A stretch of 64,000 nucleotides of DNA from Clostridia bacterium (GCA_017520505.1 JAFXFN010000011.1:1-64000); one strand, 5' to 3'. Positions 6,844 to 15,497 are shown, numbered from the stretch's first letter. Numbers and translations are program-made. Notes: generated from the sequence alone by a model not told the origin.

Positions 6844-7548
6844 ATGAGTAGTACAATTAAACGAAATAGTGTATTGGCAGTGATACTTTTTATAGTGTAT
6901 TTGAGCCAAAATATATTAAGAAATATTTTTGTGAATATGCTTGCGATTAATGAGCTTATTGCTACGTTGATTACGGTTATGGTTTTTGGTGCTTTAGCAA
7001 TATTTCTTGTAAAAAAAGATAACTATTTTAAAGTTAGATGTACAAGTAAAACGTGCATTACATATATTATTATTGTTACTTTGATATTGAGTGTTATTAA
7101 CCTTTTTCCATTCGATTTATCAATCGGAATAACAACATTATCTGTTTTATTCACGATGCTTTTCGTTGGATTAATAGAAGAACTTATCTTTAGAGGTTGT
7201 ATATATAAAATATGCGACGAAAAATGGGGTGACCAAAAGGCTGTTATACTTAGTAGTGTTCTATTTGGGCTTATACATATAATTAATGTCTTGAATGACG
7301 ATATATTAATGGTAGTGCTACAAATGGTATATGCAACCTGCATAGGTATTGTTTATGCTATGTTGATGTACAAAAAGCAAGGGATAATCTTATGCATTCT
7401 AGCCCATGCAATTATTAATATTGCTGGAAATCTTGGTGCGATAGAAACAGTATGTAAAGAAATTATCTTCACTATTATTTGTGTTGCGTTTGCAATTATA
7501 ATGATTTTTAGGTTTGATTTATTAAAAAAAGCAAATAGGAATTTCTAG
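6844..7548 (+). CDS. CPBP-family intramembrane glutamic protease
   Basis: 234 residues with about seven or eight hydrophobic segments. The catalytic motifs of the CPBP (Abi/Rce1-like) family are present: E-E-L-I-F-R-G near residue 115, F-G-L-I-H-I-I-N near 140 and the final H-A-I-I-N near 183. Relatives process bacteriocins or confer immunity to them, and some cleave prenylated proteins; the substrate here is unknown. GGTGGAGG lies upstream of the ATG. The gene is AT-rich and Ile-rich compared with its neighbours, and is enclosed by inverted repeats, so it is probably acquired cargo. Confidence 0.85.
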   Translation: MSSTIKRNSVLAVILFIVYLSQNILRNIFVNMLAINELIATLITVMVFGALAIFLVKKDNYFKVRCTSKTCITYIIIVTLILSVINLFPFDLSIGITTLSVLFTMLFVGLIEELIFRGCIYKICDEKWGDQKAVILSSVLFGLIHIINVLNDDILMVVLQMVYATCIGIVYAMLMYKKQGIILCILAHAIINIAGNLGAIETVCKEIIFTIICVAFAIIMIFRFDLLKKANRNF

Positions 7549-7614
7549 TGTTGTAAGCGTAAAATTTCAGTTTGGCTGTTAGACCAATTCCAATTTGTCT
7601 AACTGAATGAATTA

Positions 7615-7655
7615 ACCCCGGCAGATTTTGAAAAATCTGCCAGGGTTATCTCTTT
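7615..7655 (+). terminator. Terminator of the CPBP gene
   Basis: AACCC plus CGGCAGATTTT pairs with AAAATCTGCC plus GGGTT (one bulged A) at about 7614-7647, followed by T-rich ATCTCTTTGTTTT. Confidence 0.7.
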
Positions 7656-7776
7656 GTTTTCTGCGGATCAATTTTGTGTTTTAACGGGTCGCCGAGAATG
7701 TCCGCCCCCTTACAAGAAATATTCAAACTTCCTTATGAGAAGGAGCCTTTTCGGCATCACGTTTTAAATTTACAGC

Positions 7777-9222
7777 TTAAGTTGCTTTCTTTATCGAAAT
7801 ACTCGTTTGGTTTGTATTTGTGTAATATTCCCAAGTGCTGAAATATCCTACAGATTCGTATGTACCTCGTCCTGAGTAAATAAACTTGTTGTTATGGTCA
7901 CGCACCGATATTATATCGTACTCTGTGTTGATGTTTATACTGCATATCAGATACTCAACGCCCGCTGACGTGTACATAAAATATTTTATCGTATTACCCG
8001 AGTCGACAACGACTATCTTGTGAAGTGAAGCGAATGATTCGGGAAGTGCGATCTGTGCAAGAGGCTTGTACCAAAGCAAGCCTTCGCCGTGGTTTTCTTC
8101 CGAACATCCTATACCTGTGTAAAGATATGCGTACGGTTCATTACGGAATCCGAGCCAAAGGCCGCCGTATTCTGTAGGCGAATGTCCTGCCTTGGGGAGA
8201 CGTGCGCCGACATACAGACAGTTTCCTGCGTTCAGTGAATCTGCTGTTGCGGAAGCGTTCAAATGGAATTCATACTGTGCATTGAAGGGGTTGTATCTGT
8301 AGTTTGCCGCAATGTTTCCGTTGCTGTTTGCAGTTGTGTAAACTGTTGTTGTTGAAGCGGCGGGACGTGCAATGTTTGCTGTGGGTGTATTGTATATTTC
8401 CTTCAAAGAGGATTTGGGCAAGCCTGCGGGATTGGGACGCCAAGCGTACGTGAAGCTTGAAATTGCCTCGCGGAACGGCTCTGTTGTTCCGTTAACGTAG
8501 GAATATGCGCCTGTTCTCTGTATTCTTTCGACTGAACCGTGGTCATATCTGAGGTTTGTACCTGCGCAAATGAACTGATGCTCACCGTTGAGAACGAGAA
8601 CTATATCGCCGCGGCGTACATCGTTTACGTTTGTTATTTTTTCAAACTTGTATCTTGCGTAATCTGCGTCATTGAATCCGCCTCTGTAGAATCTCTGGTC
8701 TGTATAGCCTGCACGGTGATATGCCCAGCTTACAAGACGGTTACATGCAGAAGCTCTTTCGCCGTCGATCGTTTCGTTGATATTGAGATTCAGCCAGTTA
8801 TATGCGGGATTGAGCTGTGCATCACCGTATATAAAATTGTTATCATCTGTGAATTTAACTATCTTTGCTGCTTCTTCGATGATCTTTTCAACGAGCTGGC
8901 TGTATGTAGGAGCATTTTCATCGCTGGGGATCTCGCAATGCTCACCGTAATAATTACGGAGTGCGATTATGTCGGTTCTTGTAATAGAGCCGTCTCCGTT
9001 TACATCTACTTTTGCATCATAGGGGAAAAGTGCGGGCTTACGTATATATTTCATAATACGTACAGCATCCTTACCGTTAACTATGCCGTCACGGTTGACG
9101 TCGCAATCTGCTACCACAACAGCCGCAGACGTTCCGAAAAGATTCGGAAGCGATACTGCACCGACTATCATAAGCGCTGACAGACATATGCCGATGATCT
9201 TGAAAAATTTGCTGTTTTTCAT
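7777..9222 (-). CDS. Secreted dockerin protein with NlpC/P60- or CHAP-like domain, paralogue 3
   Basis: 481 residues. A Sec signal peptide (about 1-34, no lipobox Cys) is followed by a type I dockerin at about 39-93. The dockerin has two calcium loops, D-V-N-R-D-G-I-V-N-G-K-D and D-V-N-G-D-G-S-I-T-R-T-D. Next comes the papain-like domain with Cys160 (A-S-A-C-N-R-L-V-S-W) and His215 (G-E-H-Q-F-I-C-A-G), then the C-terminal beta domain. Dockerins bind cohesins, so this copy may join a scaffold or surface complex instead of being lipid-anchored. No cohesin is encoded in the window. The mobile element lies 12 bp beyond its stop and appears to have separated the gene from its terminator. Confidence 0.8.
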   Translation of the reverse strand: MKNSKFFKIIGICLSALMIVGAVSLPNLFGTSAAVVVADCDVNRDGIVNGKDAVRIMKYIRKPALFPYDAKVDVNGDGSITRTDIIALRNYYGEHCEIPSDENAPTYSQLVEKIIEEAAKIVKFTDDNNFIYGDAQLNPAYNWLNLNINETIDGERASACNRLVSWAYHRAGYTDQRFYRGGFNDADYARYKFEKITNVNDVRRGDIVLVLNGEHQFICAGTNLRYDHGSVERIQRTGAYSYVNGTTEPFREAISSFTYAWRPNPAGLPKSSLKEIYNTPTANIARPAASTTTVYTTANSNGNIAANYRYNPFNAQYEFHLNASATADSLNAGNCLYVGARLPKAGHSPTEYGGLWLGFRNEPYAYLYTGIGCSEENHGEGLLWYKPLAQIALPESFASLHKIVVVDSGNTIKYFMYTSAGVEYLICSININTEYDIISVRDHNNKFIYSGRGTYESVGYFSTWEYYTNTNQTSISIKKAT

Positions 9223-9327
9223 TTTAGTGATTCCTCGCTTTTGTACTGATTAGATCGTTTGCACTATGTAAATGTTCGGAAATACCGATATATTTCCTTG
9301 CAAATATATGCAATAACACCTCTTTAC

Positions 9328-9356
9328 AGTATACACATCAAAGCTTGTTTTGTCAA
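9328..9356 (-). promoter_or_regulatory. Promoter of paralogue 3
   Basis: Minus-strand TTGACA (9356-9351), 17-bp spacer, TATACT (9333-9328). Confidence 0.8.
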
Positions 9357-9439
9357 CACTATTTAATGTAATAAATATTATTTAATATTTTTTTGTGCTT
9401 TTTGCATAATAATTGTACGGTGTATATGTTGATAAATAC

Positions 9440-9470
9440 AACAAAGGTCGGTGCTGTACCGACCTTTGTT
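9440..9470. terminator. Terminator hairpin
   Basis: AACAAAGGTCGGT pairs with ACCGACCTTTGTT. It is nearly the same stem as at 11215, so the terminator was probably copied with the paralogues. It follows the gene fragment at 9499. Confidence 0.75.
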
Positions 9471-9498
9471 AAAAGCTATCAAGTTATATTATGATTAT

Positions 9499-9800
9499 TT
9501 ACCGAAAATATCTCCAAGATCGATGGTATCATCGCCAATGTCTATATTTCCGTTGTTATTGTCATGCTCTGCCTTTGCTTCGTTGTACCATTCTATGAAT
9601 TTGCCAAGTGACGGGAAGTTTTTGATAAACTCCGTCTGTTCATCGGGTGTCATATTTATGTAGTCTTCATAAGTATATTGGCTTGCATCAAATTCATCGG
9701 GAACAGTATTCGGGGCGGTTGTTTCTTCCGGTTCTGTTTCGGGCGGCTCTACTTCAATTACAGGGTCATCGAGTGTTTCACATTTCCTCGATTTACAAAA
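9499..9800 (-). pseudogene. 3' fragment of an unidentified acidic surface protein
   Basis: An open minus-strand frame ends at TAA (9501-9499). It encodes a Pro/Glu/Thr-rich stretch (E-V-E-P-P-E-T-E-P-E-E) followed by Y-T-Y-E-D-Y-I-N-M-T-P-D-E-Q and a terminal D-L-G-D-I-F-G-K. No start codon with a ribosome binding site exists upstream before the frame runs into the end of paralogue 4. It looks like the C-terminal remnant of a secreted or lipoprotein gene whose 5' part was replaced during array expansion. Family not recognised. Confidence 0.45.
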
Positions 9801-9811
9801 AATATAACAAA

Positions 9812-11101
9812 TTATTTTGCCTTTATTGCAATGTCAGAGGTTATTGTCTTTGCTCCGTGTGACCACACGCCGAAATATCCGGAATCGTTTACAACAGCTG
9901 TGCCTGCGTATATGATATTGTTGTCGCTGTTGCGCACTACGATCTGATCATATTCAGCGCTGACACGTATCGTGCATATCAGTATTTCCTCACCCAAGGC
10001 CGTATACATATAATATTTAATAACGTCGCCCGTGTCTACAACGACTATTTTGTGTGCCGTTTTGAAATTTTCGGGTAATTTGACAGATGCAACAGGCTCG
10101 TTCCATATCTTCGCCTTTGCACCGCATCCGACGTACAGGCAAGCCTCATTTTCACCTCTCAAAGCGATAAATATACCGCCGGGTTCTGTTGCGTTTTTGC
10201 GTCTTTCCGGAAGTCTTGCCCCTACGAATGATGCCTTCCACGGACTGTCGTCATTGACCTCTGAATACGACGTGAGATTCAAATGGAATTCGTACTGTCC
10301 GTATTCTTTTCCCGGCTCATACGATTTTGATATCGTCAGCGTTCCGTCCTTTTCTCCGCTTTCAAAAATGTTTGTCGCATTTTCAGATATTTTTGCAGAG
10401 CTTTCGTCGGCAGGCTCATATATTTCAAGCATTGACGGGTGGGGCATAAAATCGGGGGAAGGTCTGTAAGCACGAACGAAATTGTTTACAGGCTCGTTGA
10501 ACGGCTGAGGACCTTTCGAGCCGTTTATTCTCGCATCGCTTCCGCCGTCATATCTCAAATTCTTTCCCGCACAGATAAATACGTGACCGGGAACACCGTT
10601 TGCATCGGGATTGACGAAAACGATATCTCCTGCCTGAAGATCATTTACCGAGCGTACCTTTTGAAATCCGTGTTCGTTGAAATAATCCTCAAGATTTATA
10701 CCGAAATAGTAATCCTGATCGATAAATCCCGAACGGAACATTACCCAGTTTACAAGTCTGTCGCAGGCGACTATTCTTTCTTCGGGCTTTATTGCATCCT
10801 TCGGGTCAAGCGTGCGCCAGTTGACAGCGGGGTTGATTATTGCGTGTCCGTATATAAAATCGTTGTCACGTATAAAGTCCGCAACTATCTTACCTTCACG
10901 CATCATTATTTCAACAAGCTCCTCATACGTCGGACGCTTCCACTCGGCAACGTCATTGTTATCGGAGGCGGCAGTATCTTGTGCGGTTTCAGCAGATGCT
11001 GTATCGCTTTCCGGGGCAGATGTTTCCGTTTGATTGCCCATGCACGAAAAAAGAGACATTGCACATAGCAGGCAAACGCATTTTAGTATGATTTTTTTCA
11101 T
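9812..11101 (-). CDS. Secreted lipoprotein with NlpC/P60- or CHAP-like domain, paralogue 4
   Basis: 429 residues. The signal ends L-F-S-C-M-G and an Asp/Ser/Ala/Thr-rich linker follows. The Cys motif is V-A-C-D-R-L-V-N-W and the His motif V-P-G-H-V-F-I-C-A-G. The C-terminal beta domain ends with Y-F-G-V-W-S-H. AAAGGA sits 9 nt before the ATG. It belongs to the lipoprotein subset with paralogues 1 and 2, although it lies between the two dockerin copies. That placement suggests block duplication of a lipoprotein-plus-dockerin pair. Confidence 0.75.
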   Translation of the reverse strand: MKKIILKCVCLLCAMSLFSCMGNQTETSAPESDTASAETAQDTAASDNNDVAEWKRPTYEELVEIMMREGKIVADFIRDNDFIYGHAIINPAVNWRTLDPKDAIKPEERIVACDRLVNWVMFRSGFIDQDYYFGINLEDYFNEHGFQKVRSVNDLQAGDIVFVNPDANGVPGHVFICAGKNLRYDGGSDARINGSKGPQPFNEPVNNFVRAYRPSPDFMPHPSMLEIYEPADESSAKISENATNIFESGEKDGTLTISKSYEPGKEYGQYEFHLNLTSYSEVNDDSPWKASFVGARLPERRKNATEPGGIFIALRGENEACLYVGCGAKAKIWNEPVASVKLPENFKTAHKIVVVDTGDVIKYYMYTALGEEILICTIRVSAEYDQIVVRNSDNNIIYAGTAVVNDSGYFGVWSHGAKTITSDIAIKAK

Positions 11102-11141
11102 AAATACAAGTCCTTTGTGATATTTTGATTTATTTTATATA

Positions 11142-11170
11142 AGTATACACTTAAATTGTCATTTTGTCAA
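11142..11170 (-). promoter_or_regulatory. Promoter of paralogue 4
   Basis: Minus-strand TTGACA (11170-11165), 17-bp spacer, TATACT (11147-11142). Confidence 0.8.
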
Positions 11171-11207
11171 TATGTGCAATATTGCTTGATGTATCCGTAT
11201 TTTATTC

Positions 11208-11240
11208 AAAAAATAAAGGTCGGCGTTACCGCCGACCTTT
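11208..11240 (-). terminator. Terminator of paralogue 5
   Basis: AAAGGTCGGCG (11215-11225) pairs with CGCCGACCTTT (11230-11240); the minus strand continues ATTTTTTG. Confidence 0.85.
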
Positions 11241-11244
11241 GACG

Positions 11245-12732
11245 TTATTTTTTAGCACACTGTATGGATATATTGGACTGGGTTGAATTCGAAAGGTGAG
11301 TCCATACTCCGAAGTATCCCGTATGTCCTATATCGGTAATACCGGAATACAGGAAGTTTCCTGAGTTATCACGTATGCAGATCATATTATAATCGGGATT
11401 TACCCGTATACTGCATATCAGGTAGGTATCTCCCGGATTATGCGTCACCATATAGTATTTGATGACGTCACCCGTATCTACGACCATTAGCTTATGCTCA
11501 GATGCAAGTGATTCCGGAACACGTGTCGAAGCAAGCGGCTCGAACCAATCGTTACCGTATCCTCTGTTGCTCTTTGAACAGCCTGTGCCTGTGTAGAAGT
11601 ATACGTAACCGTCATCACGCAAAGCTACCCAGATACCGCCTCTGTTTGTGGGGTTCTGATTGGGATAAGGCAAACGAACGCCGACGTATGTTGAGCTTGA
11701 CGGGCTGCGGTCGCTTGACGAGGGTGAGGATGAGATATTCATATGCAATTCATAGTTTGCATTGTAGGGGTTGTAAGCAAAGTTGAACTGTCTTGAGCCG
11801 GAACCGTTAGCTGCTGTGTAAACAGTATCGGTGCTCGGTGAAGGACGTGCGATGTTTGCCGAGGGAGTTTTATAAATATTTGCAACCGATGTTGCGGGAA
11901 GTCCTTCTGGATTGGGACGCCATGCGTAAGAGAAGTCACTTATAGGCTCGCTGAAGGGCTTATCCGTGTTATCTACGTATGCAAATGCACCTATACGCTG
12001 AATACGTTCAACGCTTCCGTGGTCATATCTGAGGTTGGGACCTGCGCAGATAAACTGGTGAAGCGTGTTGTTTACAAGAACTATATCGCCGGCTCTTACA
12101 TCGTTGACGTTTGTTATCTTCGTGAACTTATATCTTGCGTAATCTTCATCGTTGAATCCGCCGTAGTAGAATCTCTGGTCTGTGTATCCTGCACGGTGGT
12201 AAGCCCAGCTTACAAGACGGTTGCAGGCTGAACGTGTACCTGTTACAAATGACTTGTCAAGTCCTTTGTCATAATCGAGATCAAGCCAGTTGTACGCAGG
12301 GTTGATCGTCGGGTCACCGTAATTGAATCCGAGGTTGTTGGTAAATACAGTGATCTTTTTAGCTTCTTCAAGTATCTTTGCAACGAGCTGATCGTATGTA
12401 GGTCTCGGCTGTTCTACTTCGATCACACGGTCGGGGATTATTTCGCACGTCTGACCGTAATATGAACGTATTGCCGTAATGTCATCGGAGTTGATCGCTC
12501 CGTCGCCGTTTACGTCAGCCTTGTCGGGAAAATAATAATCATTTGTGTGAATGTATTTCATTACACGGATAATGTCCTTACCGTTAATGATACCGTCGCG
12601 GTTAACGTCACAGTCGGTAACTTCTACGGCTGCCGAAACACCGAAAAGATTCGGTATTGTGACCGCACCGAAAATGAGCACCGCAGAAAGGCAAAGACCG
12701 ATTGCCTTATAAAGTCTGCTGTTGTTTTTCAT
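11245..12732 (-). CDS. Secreted dockerin protein with NlpC/P60- or CHAP-like domain, paralogue 5
   Basis: 495 residues, architecture as in paralogue 3. It has a Sec signal peptide and a type I dockerin with loops D-V-N-R-D-G-I-I-N-G-K-D and D-V-N-G-D-G-A-I-N-S-D-D. The papain-like domain has R-S-A-C-N-R-L-V-S-W and a His in L-H-Q-F-I-C-A-G. A Ser-rich insertion (S-S-P-S-S-S-D-R-S) lies inside the C-terminal beta domain. It is the first gene of the array in transcription direction. AAAGGA lies 10 nt before the ATG. Confidence 0.8.
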   Translation of the reverse strand: MKNNSRLYKAIGLCLSAVLIFGAVTIPNLFGVSAAVEVTDCDVNRDGIINGKDIIRVMKYIHTNDYYFPDKADVNGDGAINSDDITAIRSYYGQTCEIIPDRVIEVEQPRPTYDQLVAKILEEAKKITVFTNNLGFNYGDPTINPAYNWLDLDYDKGLDKSFVTGTRSACNRLVSWAYHRAGYTDQRFYYGGFNDEDYARYKFTKITNVNDVRAGDIVLVNNTLHQFICAGPNLRYDHGSVERIQRIGAFAYVDNTDKPFSEPISDFSYAWRPNPEGLPATSVANIYKTPSANIARPSPSTDTVYTAANGSGSRQFNFAYNPYNANYELHMNISSSPSSSDRSPSSSTYVGVRLPYPNQNPTNRGGIWVALRDDGYVYFYTGTGCSKSNRGYGNDWFEPLASTRVPESLASEHKLMVVDTGDVIKYYMVTHNPGDTYLICSIRVNPDYNMICIRDNSGNFLYSGITDIGHTGYFGVWTHLSNSTQSNISIQCAKK

Positions 12733-12784
12733 AAGCAGTATTTCCTTTCGTCTGATGAATTTTGCATCATCTTTTTTCTATTCA

Positions 12785-12813
12785 ATTTTACCTTAAAAAA
12801 TAAAATTTGTCAA
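12785..12813 (-). promoter_or_regulatory. Promoter of paralogue 5
   Basis: Minus-strand TTGACA (12813-12808), 17-bp spacer, TAAAAT (12790-12785). The 12,814-13,051 stretch holds only AT-rich sequence and a small palindrome (ACTGAATTATTCAGT near 12,993). Confidence 0.8.
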
Positions 12814-13051
12814 CTTTTTAAATATATTGTTTAAGCATATAAACACCAAAAATTTATACAGAATATGAACTCAACAAACAAAAATACATATATTATTGTT
12901 ATAAATGCACAAATATACGTAATTTGTTTGTATGTAATTGACGAAAATAATATTTTTGTTTAAATATCGGAGAAAAACACCGTGATTCTGTACTGAATTA
13001 TTCAGTCAAGCTGTTTTTGTATTCTGCGCTTTCTTGTTTACATAAAATCTA

Positions 13052-13080
13052 TTGACAAAGAAAAGTAAAAAGTGTATAAT
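13052..13080 (+). promoter_or_regulatory. Consensus promoter of rpe
   Basis: TTGACA at 13052-13057, 17-bp spacer, TATAAT at 13075-13080. Confidence 0.9.
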
Positions 13081-13125
13081 ACACGGGAAAATAACGCAAA
13101 AAAATATGGAAAGGAGAGAAAAATA

Positions 13126-13803
13126 ATGGAACGAAAAATTAAAATGTCACCGTCTATTTTGTCGGCGAACTTCAATAATCTGCTTGCTGATGTAAAGGCA
13201 ACGGAAGAAGCAGGGGCGGAATATCTGCATATCGATGTTATGGACGGTATATTTGTACCTAACATATCATTCGGTAAGATAGTACCGCAGACACTTCGTA
13301 AGCACTCAAACCAGGTGTTTGACGTTCATCTGATGATAGTTGATCCTATGCGCTATATCGATGATTTTGCAAAGGCGGGTGCTGATATCATAACGATTCA
13401 CCACGAAGCGTGCCACGACAGAATAAAGGTGCTTGAATATATACGTTCTTTAGGCATAAAGCCGTGTATTTCAATAAAGCCCGACACAAATCCCGCTGTG
13501 CTTGAGCAGTACCTGCCGTACGTTGATATGGTGCTTATAATGTCTGTACAGCCCGGATTTGGAGGACAGAAATTTATTCCTTCTGCGATAGAAAGCTGCA
13601 AGGTCGCACGTGAGCTTATCAAGAAATCCGGACGTGATATTGATATTGAGGTTGACGGCGGACTTTATACCTATAACGTCAATCTTGTAACAGAGGCAGG
13701 CGCAAACGTCATCGTTGCAGGCTCGTCAATATTCGGGGCTGAGGATATCGGCGGCGCAGTTGTCGAAATGACAAAGCGTGCCGAGGAAACTTTCATCTGG
13801 TAA
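13126..13803 (+). CDS. rpe: Ribulose-phosphate 3-epimerase
   Basis: 225 residues, the usual length. It interconverts ribulose 5-phosphate and xylulose 5-phosphate in the pentose phosphate pathway. The family motifs are present in order: S-P-S-I-L-S-A-N-F at the start, H-I-D-V-M-D-G-I-F-V-P-N (metal and catalytic Asp/His), D-V-H-L-M-I, S-V-Q-P-G-F-G-G-Q and E-V-D-G-G (second catalytic Asp). I start at the ATG at 13126 with AAGGAG 9 nt upstream; the longer frame back to 13072 covers the promoter. The gene is transcribed alone. Confidence 0.95.
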   Translation: MERKIKMSPSILSANFNNLLADVKATEEAGAEYLHIDVMDGIFVPNISFGKIVPQTLRKHSNQVFDVHLMIVDPMRYIDDFAKAGADIITIHHEACHDRIKVLEYIRSLGIKPCISIKPDTNPAVLEQYLPYVDMVLIMSVQPGFGGQKFIPSAIESCKVARELIKKSGRDIDIEVDGGLYTYNVNLVTEAGANVIVAGSSIFGAEDIGGAVVEMTKRAEETFIW

Positions 13804-13835
13804 AATTATTTTACCTGTTGTTTTAAAAATTGGTA

Positions 13836-13864
13836 TTGACATTATTGAAAATATAATGTATAAT
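13836..13864 (+). promoter_or_regulatory. Promoter of the carbohydrate-binding membrane protein
   Basis: TTGACA at 13836-13841, 17-bp spacer, TATAAT at 13859-13864. Confidence 0.85.
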
Positions 13865-13893
13865 TCACAAAAATACTCTAAAGGAGAAACTTT

Positions 13894-15486
13894 ATGAAAA
13901 AAATATTTTCTTTGATTTTGACAGTTGTTATGACACTGTCTATGGCTACTGTGGTTTTCGCTGAAGCTGAAAAAGAATTTAACACAGAAGGAACGGAAGT
14001 CAACCTTGATGTTAAGTACAACAAGACAGCTCCGAAAATGGATGGTAAAATTGCGACAGGCGAATACTACGAATTGACATTTGCAGATTACAAGCAGTAT
14101 TTCAACCTTTTGAAGGGCGAGCAGATCACAGAAAGTTTTGAAGATATTGCGAATTATCTTAAGAACGATATGAAGGTTTATATGACTTGGAACGGCAACG
14201 ATTTTTATGTTGCACTTCAGGGCAAGGCTCCCAAGTCCGAATACAACTGCGAATTTTCCGGCAACGAAGTTTACCTTTTCCGTGCTTGGTCATTCCAGGC
14301 TGCTATCACAAGCATCGAAGCTGAAAATCAGGACAGAGCAGAAGTAGGTATCGGTTTTGACCCTGCTTCAGGCGGAAATATGATCTCCTACACAATGTGG
14401 GGAACAAGAAAGAACATCAAGCTCAAGGCAGGCGAAAACTATGCGGCTGACTGGAACAAGGATGAAGAAGTTGTTACATACGAAATGAAGCTTGACCTTT
14501 CCTCGATTCTCGGCGGCAAGGCACAGAACGACAGCCTTTTCCGTTTCGGCTTCTGCTTCAACAGAGGTGACGGCGATATCGCAACAGACGACAGACAGAG
14601 ACAGATCGAGCTTGGCGGCGGCATCGGTTCTTCCAAGCAGGTTGAAAACCTTGCAGTTATCGCTCTTACAGGTAAGAGTGCAAGTGACGGAGACATTGAC
14701 GTAGACGTTCCCGTTGAAACAACTCCCCAGGAAGAGGAGCAGGCAGGTTTTGACGCCGCTGACCGTTTTGACGTAGCAGGCGCCGCAGAGCTTTTCGATA
14801 TCACAAACGGCTCACTTGAAGCTAAGGATATGGACGAAAACGGCGAAAAGTTTGTAAGACTTACAGTTACAGGCGAAAACCCCATCATCGGTTCAAAGCA
14901 GCTTACACAGGGCCTTAACATGGACGCGCAGGGACTCTTCGTTGCAATCAAATACCGTTCTTCCAGTGAGAAAAAGAATACGATGGCGTTGAACTTCACT
15001 AACTCACTGCGCCCCACTCTTAACAGAGATGATGACTGTGATTCGTATCTCGGTCTTAAGTTTGACGGTGAATGGCATACGATGGTGTTTGGTGAGATGA
15101 CTGATTACGACGGTTGGTCACAGTTCATTTCCGAATTTTACCTTTGTCCCTTCTTTGGAGGCGAGGACCTTATCGGTGAAACTATAGATATTCAGTGGAT
15201 CAAGTATTACTCTGAATCCCCCGTGTTTGAAGATGAGGACTACGAATCTATCAGAGGTAACGATGACGAAACGTCTCCTGAAGTAACAGAAGAAGCGCCC
15301 GCTGAAGATACAGCAGCAGAAACAGCAGCTACAGAAACAAAGGCAGATACAACAAAGGCAGACGCAACAACAGGTACAGATAACGAAGGCGGTTTCCCCG
15401 TTGGCGCTATCATCGGTATCGTTGCAGCGGTTGTTGTAGTTGCAGCGGCAGTTGTGATCATCATAATGAAGAAAAAGAAGGCGTAA
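13894..15486 (+). CDS. Secreted, membrane-anchored protein with CBM9/DOMON-like domain
   Basis: 530 residues. A signal peptide (1-24) is followed by a CBM9-like domain at about 35-255, opening with the typical P-K-M-D-G-K-I-A-T-G-E-Y. A second beta-rich domain spans about 285-450 (W-H-T-M-V-F-G and Q-W-I-K-Y-Y). Then come a Glu/Ala/Thr-rich stalk at about 460-500, one transmembrane helix and a K-K-K-K-A tail. It is likely a surface sugar-binding protein tethered to the membrane. The stalk-helix-Lys-tail ending is shared with the GH73 protein at 49055. It has its own promoter and terminator. Ligand unknown. Confidence 0.75.
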   Translation: MKKIFSLILTVVMTLSMATVVFAEAEKEFNTEGTEVNLDVKYNKTAPKMDGKIATGEYYELTFADYKQYFNLLKGEQITESFEDIANYLKNDMKVYMTWNGNDFYVALQGKAPKSEYNCEFSGNEVYLFRAWSFQAAITSIEAENQDRAEVGIGFDPASGGNMISYTMWGTRKNIKLKAGENYAADWNKDEEVVTYEMKLDLSSILGGKAQNDSLFRFGFCFNRGDGDIATDDRQRQIELGGGIGSSKQVENLAVIALTGKSASDGDIDVDVPVETTPQEEEQAGFDAADRFDVAGAAELFDITNGSLEAKDMDENGEKFVRLTVTGENPIIGSKQLTQGLNMDAQGLFVAIKYRSSSEKKNTMALNFTNSLRPTLNRDDDCDSYLGLKFDGEWHTMVFGEMTDYDGWSQFISEFYLCPFFGGEDLIGETIDIQWIKYYSESPVFEDEDYESIRGNDDETSPEVTEEAPAEDTAAETAATETKADTTKADATTGTDNEGGFPVGAIIGIVAAVVVVAAAVVIIIMKKKKA

Positions 15487-15497
15487 AGCTTAAAATC

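Larger units (their letters stand above)
6534..7765. mobile_element. 1.2-kb element with 36-bp terminal inverted repeats carrying a CPBP protease gene
   Basis: Left end 6534-6569 and right end 7730-7765 are inverted copies (AAAACGTGATGCCGAAAAG...) with one mismatch in 36. TTAAATTTA occurs next to both ends (6517-6525 and 7764-7772), but 8 bp off the left end, so it is not a clean target duplication. There is no transposase. Inside the left end are two more stem-loops, 6579-6606 (GCAGGGACGAC type) and 6618-6643 (CGGCAGAGA with TCTCTGCCG), before the CPBP gene. The structure fits a non-autonomous, cargo-bearing element. The paralogue genes on both sides are intact. Confidence 0.65.

Noticed and set aside
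6523-6909. Minus-strand frames at the left end of the inverted-repeat element
   Set aside because: They cross the terminal repeat and hairpins, lack ribosome binding sites and match no family; probably non-coding element ends.
6517-7772. TTAAATTTA as target-site duplication
   Set aside because: On the left it is separated from the inverted repeat by 8 bp and on the right it overlaps it, and the sequence is simple AT, so it could be chance.
10439-11068. 209-codon plus-strand frame
   Set aside because: Antisense shadow of paralogue 4, which has a signal peptide, promoter and ribosome binding site on the minus strand.
14439-15017. 192-codon minus-strand frame
   Set aside because: Shadow of the CBM9-like gene; low-complexity Ser-rich product and no ribosome binding site.
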